DNA of 64,000 nucleotides from the NCBI GenBank assembly GCA_900549415.1, contig URNX01000002.1:108767-172766 (forward strand). Direction: 5' to 3'. The notes under the pieces are model-generated. The model was not told the DNA's origin, did no database searches, and saw only the letters and a program-made list of their open reading frames with translations. Source of the DNA: an uncultured bacterium. Its GTDB lineage: Bacteria > Verrucomicrobiota > Lentisphaeria > Victivallales > UBA1829. The position numbers were made by a program, and so were the translations under genes. Shown one piece after another: positions 59,780 to 64,000 of this stretch (positions are counted from its first letter, which is position 1; every line of letters starts with the position of its first letter).

Positions 59780-62758
59780 ATGACTCAACAGATTACATAC
59801 CGCGGATTGCCGTTCTGGTCGTGGAACGGGAAACTTGAAGAAAATGAACTGCGCCGCCAGATCCGGATATTCAAAGAAATGGGATTCGGCGGATTCTTCA
59901 TCCATGCCCGGACGGGGCTTGCAACCGATTATCTCGGCAAAGAGTGGTTCGAGGCGCTGAAAATCTGCATCGATGAGGCGCGGAAGGTCGGGCTTCAGCC
60001 GTGGCTCTATGATGAGGACCGTTATGCTTCCGGTTCCGGAGCGGGGGAGATTGGGAAGAATATTCATTTCCGCCGTCGTTCCGTAGAAGTCGAGGTGCTG
60101 AAAGAACCGGAATACCGCACGGATGATCTCGCATGGTTCGCCGGAAAGCTCTCCGGAACCATGCTTGCAGAACCGCGGCGGCTGGAGACGGGAGCGGATC
60201 TGAGGCCGGGCGAATCATTCCTGCGTTTTTATGTGAAATTTGCGGAGGCCGACTCCTGGAACAACGGCGGGTATTATTCCGATATGATGAATCCGGATGC
60301 CATGCGCGAATTCATCCGCATGACTCATGAACGGTATGCAGCGGAATTCGGGGAGGATTTCGGAAGCGTCGTTCCCGGACTTTTCACCGATGAACCGAAC
60401 TGTTCGACGTGGACCGAAAACATGGAGCGGAAATTTGAAGCGCGTTACGGCGTGCCGCTGCCGGATCATCTGCCCGAACTCTTCTTCGAGGTCGACGGAC
60501 GCGAATGTTCAAAAATCCGCTGGCAGATGGCGAATCTGCGAGCAGAGCTGCTGGAATCGGCATTTGCCGTTCCAGTATCAGAGTGGTGCCGGAAGCACGG
60601 ACTGCTTTACACCGGACACGTTTTCGGTGAGGAAAACACGGTTACTCAGACGAAAAACACGGGAAGCGTCATGCGGTTTGTTCGGCATATGGATATTCCC
60701 GGACTCGATGTGCTCAGCGATCACCAGCTGATTTATGAGGCTGTGCTTCAGACGGCGTCCGTCGCGCGTCAGAACGGAACATCGCGCGTGCTGAGCGAAT
60801 CGTTCGCGGGTTCCGGATGGGATCTGCCGCTCTTTGCGCAGAAAGCGGGAATGGACTGGCAGTATGCGCTGGGAGTCACGGTTTTCTGTGTGCATCATGC
60901 ATTTTACACTCTGCGCGGCGAAGCGAAACGGGATTTCCCGCCGGGAATCTCTTTTCAGTCTCCGTACTGGAAACAGGAAAAATATTTACAGGATTATTCG
61001 GAACGTCTCGGACGCTTGCTTGCGGAGGGCGAGGCGGTGCGTCCGCTGCTTGTGGTTCATCCGCTGGAATCGACCTGGTTCTGGAAGCCTCTGGACGCTT
61101 ATTCGCGGAAGGATCGCGAGACGGAGACGCGCCGCCTGCCGCGTCTGCGCAACGCTTTGCTCCGGGCGGGGATCGGATTCGATTACGGCGACGAGCTTGT
61201 CATGGAGGAGAGCGGTTCCGCGGAGAACGGACGGCTCCGGGTCGGAAAGGCGGAGTACCGGGCGGTTCTTCTGCCGGAGCTCCGGACAATCCGCCGCACA
61301 ACCCTTGCTCTGCTGGAACGGTTTGCAGATTCCGGCGGAACGGTTTTCCATATCGGTCCGGTTCCGCGGCATCTTGATTGCGAGGAATCCGGAGAGCCTC
61401 GGAGAGTTTACCGGAAATTCATCTCCGCCGATCCCGATTCCCTTTCCGGCAGACTTGAAGATTTGAAAACGGTCATAATCCGGGGCGCGGAGAATGAAAA
61501 CACGGAACCGATTCTGTTCCGGGAGGTGAAACACGGTTCCGGGGCGCGTCTCTTCCTCTGCAACACCGGCTGTCCTCTTCCGTTGGATACGGATATGAAC
61601 TGCCGGAGCGCGGAGGAACGGAACCTTGTCTTTCCGTGTGTGACGATTCTCTGGAAAGGGAGTCCGGAGCACCCGCCTGTGGAACTTGATCTTCCGACCG
61701 GAATGAGATATGCGGTTGATGCGGAGTTTGAGAACGGCTGGTGGCGGTTTGAAACTTCGTTCGGACGGCTTGCGTCGCGCATGTTTGCAACGGAGCAGGG
61801 AACAACTGCGGAGCGTCCGGCGGAGCTGAACGGGACGGAGCGTATCGCGGCGGTTCTGCCGGGGCCGATGCGGATTCGGCTGGATGAACCGAATGCGCTC
61901 CCGCTGGATTTTGCGGAGTATTCGGTCGGGGGAGAGCCTTTCCGCTACGATTATATCTGCAATATCGATTCGGAACTCCGCCGCCGGCTCGGTCTGCTGG
62001 AGCGCGGACCGGAGATGGTTCAGCCGTGGAAGTGGAAGTATCTTCAGGAAAACTCGCATTCCGCAGAGCTGCGCCTGCGTTACCGCTTTCAGATGCGTAC
62101 GGTTCCGGTGGAGCTTGCGCTGGCTCTGGAGGAACGGGGAGAATACAAAATCCGCGTGAACGGTTCGCTTGTCGAAGTTCCGGCGGAGGGCTGGTGGTGC
62201 GACCCTGCGATTGAGAAAGTCCGGATTCCGCGCGAATTTCTGAAAAACGGAGAGAATGTTCTGGAACTGCAATGCGCGTTTCATGGAGGTATGAGCGGAC
62301 TCGAAGCGGTCTGTCTGCTCGGAGATTTCGGCGTTGCGGAAAATGAGGTGACCGCGCCTGTGCGGGTGCTGAATTACGGCGACTGGGGGCTTCAGGGTTT
62401 TCCGTATTACACCGGGAATATCTCTTATTCTTCTGATTTTGAATGGGACGCGGCTTCCCCGGCGGTTTTTCTGCAGATTCCGGAATGGAAGGGAAGCGCG
62501 CTTGCGGTGACGGTGAACGGACACGAACACCTCTGTCTGTCGCCGGAAATGGACGGATGGAATATTGCCCCGTATCTGAAAAGAGGTTCCAACTCATTGG
62601 AAATAAAGGTTTTCGGAAGCCGGAGAAATGCCCTCGGACCTCTTGGCGGTGAACGGGGACCGCTGCTGTGTCCGGGCGACTTCAGCTACAGCGATCCGGC
62701 GGAGCGCAGACTGAAGCCGTACGGCCTGATGAAGCCGGTCGTTCTGCTTGTCCGCTGA
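59780..62758 (+). CDS. Large GH106-like glycoside hydrolase
   Basis: The 992-residue protein opens with the pattern LPFWSWNGKLEENELRRQI, GFGGFFIHARTGLATDYLGKEWFE and WLYDEDRYASGSGAGE, seen in a large, mostly uncharacterised group related to GH106 alpha-L-rhamnosidases. GLFTDEPN and SESFAGSGWDLP hold acidic residues that could be catalytic. A flavodoxin-like part (about 420-540) and C-terminal beta-sandwich domains of galactose-binding type (about 760-990: RIRLRYRF-like, IRVNGSLVEVPAEGWW, GHEHLCLSPEM) follow. No signal peptide. Transcribed toward the XylR-like regulator gene. The family is moderately sure, the sugar not. Confidence 0.68.
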   Translation: MTQQITYRGLPFWSWNGKLEENELRRQIRIFKEMGFGGFFIHARTGLATDYLGKEWFEALKICIDEARKVGLQPWLYDEDRYASGSGAGEIGKNIHFRRRSVEVEVLKEPEYRTDDLAWFAGKLSGTMLAEPRRLETGADLRPGESFLRFYVKFAEADSWNNGGYYSDMMNPDAMREFIRMTHERYAAEFGEDFGSVVPGLFTDEPNCSTWTENMERKFEARYGVPLPDHLPELFFEVDGRECSKIRWQMANLRAELLESAFAVPVSEWCRKHGLLYTGHVFGEENTVTQTKNTGSVMRFVRHMDIPGLDVLSDHQLIYEAVLQTASVARQNGTSRVLSESFAGSGWDLPLFAQKAGMDWQYALGVTVFCVHHAFYTLRGEAKRDFPPGISFQSPYWKQEKYLQDYSERLGRLLAEGEAVRPLLVVHPLESTWFWKPLDAYSRKDRETETRRLPRLRNALLRAGIGFDYGDELVMEESGSAENGRLRVGKAEYRAVLLPELRTIRRTTLALLERFADSGGTVFHIGPVPRHLDCEESGEPRRVYRKFISADPDSLSGRLEDLKTVIIRGAENENTEPILFREVKHGSGARLFLCNTGCPLPLDTDMNCRSAEERNLVFPCVTILWKGSPEHPPVELDLPTGMRYAVDAEFENGWWRFETSFGRLASRMFATEQGTTAERPAELNGTERIAAVLPGPMRIRLDEPNALPLDFAEYSVGGEPFRYDYICNIDSELRRRLGLLERGPEMVQPWKWKYLQENSHSAELRLRYRFQMRTVPVELALALEERGEYKIRVNGSLVEVPAEGWWCDPAIEKVRIPREFLKNGENVLELQCAFHGGMSGLEAVCLLGDFGVAENEVTAPVRVLNYGDWGLQGFPYYTGNISYSSDFEWDAASPAVFLQIPEWKGSALAVTVNGHEHLCLSPEMDGWNIAPYLKRGSNSLEIKVFGSRRNALGPLGGERGPLLCPGDFSYSDPAERRLKPYGLMKPVVLLVR

Positions 62759-62807
62759 GGGAAATATTTTTTTACTGAAAATGATAGTGAATATATTGTT
62801 TTTGGTA

Positions 62808-62836
62808 TTGACAAACGGAGCGGTTTGTTGTATAAT
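62808..62836 (+). promoter_or_regulatory. Consensus promoter with palindromic operator before the XylR-like gene
   Basis: A perfect TTGACA (62808-62813), 17 bases, TATAAT (62831-62836). ACAAAC and GTTTGT (62811-62816, 62823-62828) form an inverted repeat in the spacer that overlaps the -35, where a bound regulator would block polymerase. Confidence 0.8.
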
Positions 62837-62862
62837 ATAGCCATACGACAAGGAACGCAACG

Positions 62863-63987
62863 ATGATCGCAAAAGAAAGAAAAACGGTTCTTCTGGCATT
62901 GAGCTGGCATTTTGAAGCTCTGGTGCGGGGCGTGATCGCCTACGCGAGGGAACATGGCTGGCATCTGGTTTTTCTGCGCGGTCATACGGAAGAGGGGCTC
63001 AAACGGTGGCGCGGCGACGGAGTGATTACGAGTCTTCCGGCGAATCAGATGACCTGCCGGGCGTGGCACAACATTAAGATCGTCTCGCTGGTCCCGCTGA
63101 AAGGCGAACCTTTGAAATGCTCCGTCGTCCGGGAAAACGATTATGAAATCGGACGGATTGCGGCGGAATATTTCATCCGTCAGGGGCACACCAGTTTCGC
63201 CGTTTACAGCGATACCGGGCGGATGGAAGGTTTCCGCGATACGCTCCGGAAGAACGGGTTCCAGTGTTCCATGCTGCGTCCGCAGAACTGGATTTGGCGC
63301 AATGAAGCGCGGATTCTGGAGTGGCTCGGCTCTCTTCCGAAACCGGTTGCACTGCTGGCGGAAAACGACTGGGACGCATCGGAAATTTTCAATATCGCGG
63401 AGCGGAACGGCGTTGCGGTTCCCTCGGAACTCTCCATTCTCGGCGTGGGCAACGACCGGCTGATCTGCATGACGCCGATTATTCCGCTCTCCAGCGTGAA
63501 CAGCCGTCTTTATGCGGTCGGCCGCCGCGCCGCGCAGGAGCTTGATGAATTGCTGGAGGGCAAGCCGGAGGCGGAAGAGACCATCACCGTTCTTCCCGAT
63601 CCGATGATTGTGGAACGGAAAAGCACGGACTTCCTTGCCGTGGAAGAGCCGCGCGTGATGCGGATCGTGAACTATCTGAAGGAGAGCGACGCGGGAACAC
63701 TGATTTCCGTCAAGGATCTGGCGCAGAAATTCTATGTTTCGGAATCGGCGCTTTACAAACTTTTTGTTCAGCATCTGAATCTTTCACCGAAACAGTTCCT
63801 TGCGGAATTGCGCCTGAAACATGCCTGCGAGCTTCTTCTTTCGGAGAATCTGACCATGGCCGCGGTCGCCGCCCAGAGCGGATTCCCGACGGCGTGCGCG
63901 CTCTTCACCGCATTCCGGACCCGTTTTCATCTTTCGCCCGGCGAGTGGCGGAAACAGAACCTGGAAGCGAACCGTCAATACGCATAA
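62863..63987 (+). CDS. XylR-like AraC-type regulator with sugar-binding domain
   Basis: The 374-residue protein joins an N-terminal LacI-type periplasmic-binding-protein fold (about 1-255: VLLALSWHFEALVRGVIAYAREHGW, YFIRQGHTSFAVYSD, LLAENDWDASEIFNIAERNGVAVPSELSILGVGND) to C-terminal AraC helix-turn-helices (about 270-370: SVKDLAQKFYVSESALYKLFVQHLN and MAAVAAQSGFPTACALFTAFRTRFHLSPGEWR). This is the layout of E. coli XylR. It follows the GH106-like gene and probably controls it and itself. AAGGA lies 8 bases before the ATG. Confidence 0.92.
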   Translation: MIAKERKTVLLALSWHFEALVRGVIAYAREHGWHLVFLRGHTEEGLKRWRGDGVITSLPANQMTCRAWHNIKIVSLVPLKGEPLKCSVVRENDYEIGRIAAEYFIRQGHTSFAVYSDTGRMEGFRDTLRKNGFQCSMLRPQNWIWRNEARILEWLGSLPKPVALLAENDWDASEIFNIAERNGVAVPSELSILGVGNDRLICMTPIIPLSSVNSRLYAVGRRAAQELDELLEGKPEAEETITVLPDPMIVERKSTDFLAVEEPRVMRIVNYLKESDAGTLISVKDLAQKFYVSESALYKLFVQHLNLSPKQFLAELRLKHACELLLSENLTMAAVAAQSGFPTACALFTAFRTRFHLSPGEWRKQNLEANRQYA

Positions 63988-64000
63988 ACATAAAAACAAA

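Overview
The window looks like a chromosomal segment from a carbohydrate-degrading, Gram-negative-type bacterium of the Lentisphaerota/Victivallales or a near relative in the PVC group. This rests on a pilin-like secreted protein ending in an H-x9-DG motif, on very many glycoside hydrolases each next to its own LacI, AraC, RpiR or XylR-type regulator, and on the gene style. It is inference from family content, not a measured taxonomic assignment. No tRNA, rRNA, CRISPR array, insertion sequence or phage gene was seen.

Layout. 1-2017: 3'-truncated GH36 alpha-galactosidase. 2284-7335: ECF sigma factor, zinc-type anti-sigma factor and a MacAB-type export system. 7336-9746: GntR regulator divergent from an esterase and a TauE/SafE permease, with one palindrome over both -10 boxes. 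9743-11549: a probable gene remnant and a CorC/HlyC-type membrane protein. 11702-18517: SGNH esterase, GH42 galactosidase, ROK kinase and mannose-6-phosphate isomerase-like protein, with a divergent RpiR regulator. 18541-24808: two near-identical SDR dehydrogenases bracketing a secreted hydrolase cassette. 24893-36085: a conserved housekeeping run, all on the minus strand, read in the order thrS-infC-rpmI-rplT-pheS-pheT-small membrane protein-der-release factor-like protein-FAD oxidoreductase-AraC. 36217-40786: rhamnose module (GH78-like, rhaA, AraC regulator). 40787-43833: LacI regulator and GH5-like hydrolase. 43922-47824: LacI regulator, sugar nucleotidyltransferase, NahK-like kinase and UDP-sugar epimerase. 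47868-55075: surface-polysaccharide operon (GT4, UDP-glucuronate 4-epimerase-like, two GT2, GT9, asparagine synthase). 55263-56369: thioester-reductase-like SDR behind a structured leader. 56589-59470: LacI regulator and GH36-like enzyme. 59780-63987: GH106-like enzyme and a XylR-like regulator.

How it fits together. Most accessory modules follow one plan: a sensor-regulator, a hydrolase and sometimes the enzyme for the released sugar. The sugars implied are galactosides, rhamnosides, mannose or another aldose, and N-acetylhexosamines. Promoters can be read in many intergenic spaces. They resemble TTGnnn, 16-17 bases, TATATT or TATAAT, and the -10 is often directly preceded by TGC.

The best leads are an AUU start for infC with a strong Shine-Dalgarno sequence, a threonyl-tRNA synthetase without its TGS domain, the mosaic SDR duplication, a structured leader before the reductase gene, an internal terminator between rplT and pheS, and a low-GC tandem GT2 pair. 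No clearly new multi-gene defence or mobile system was found.
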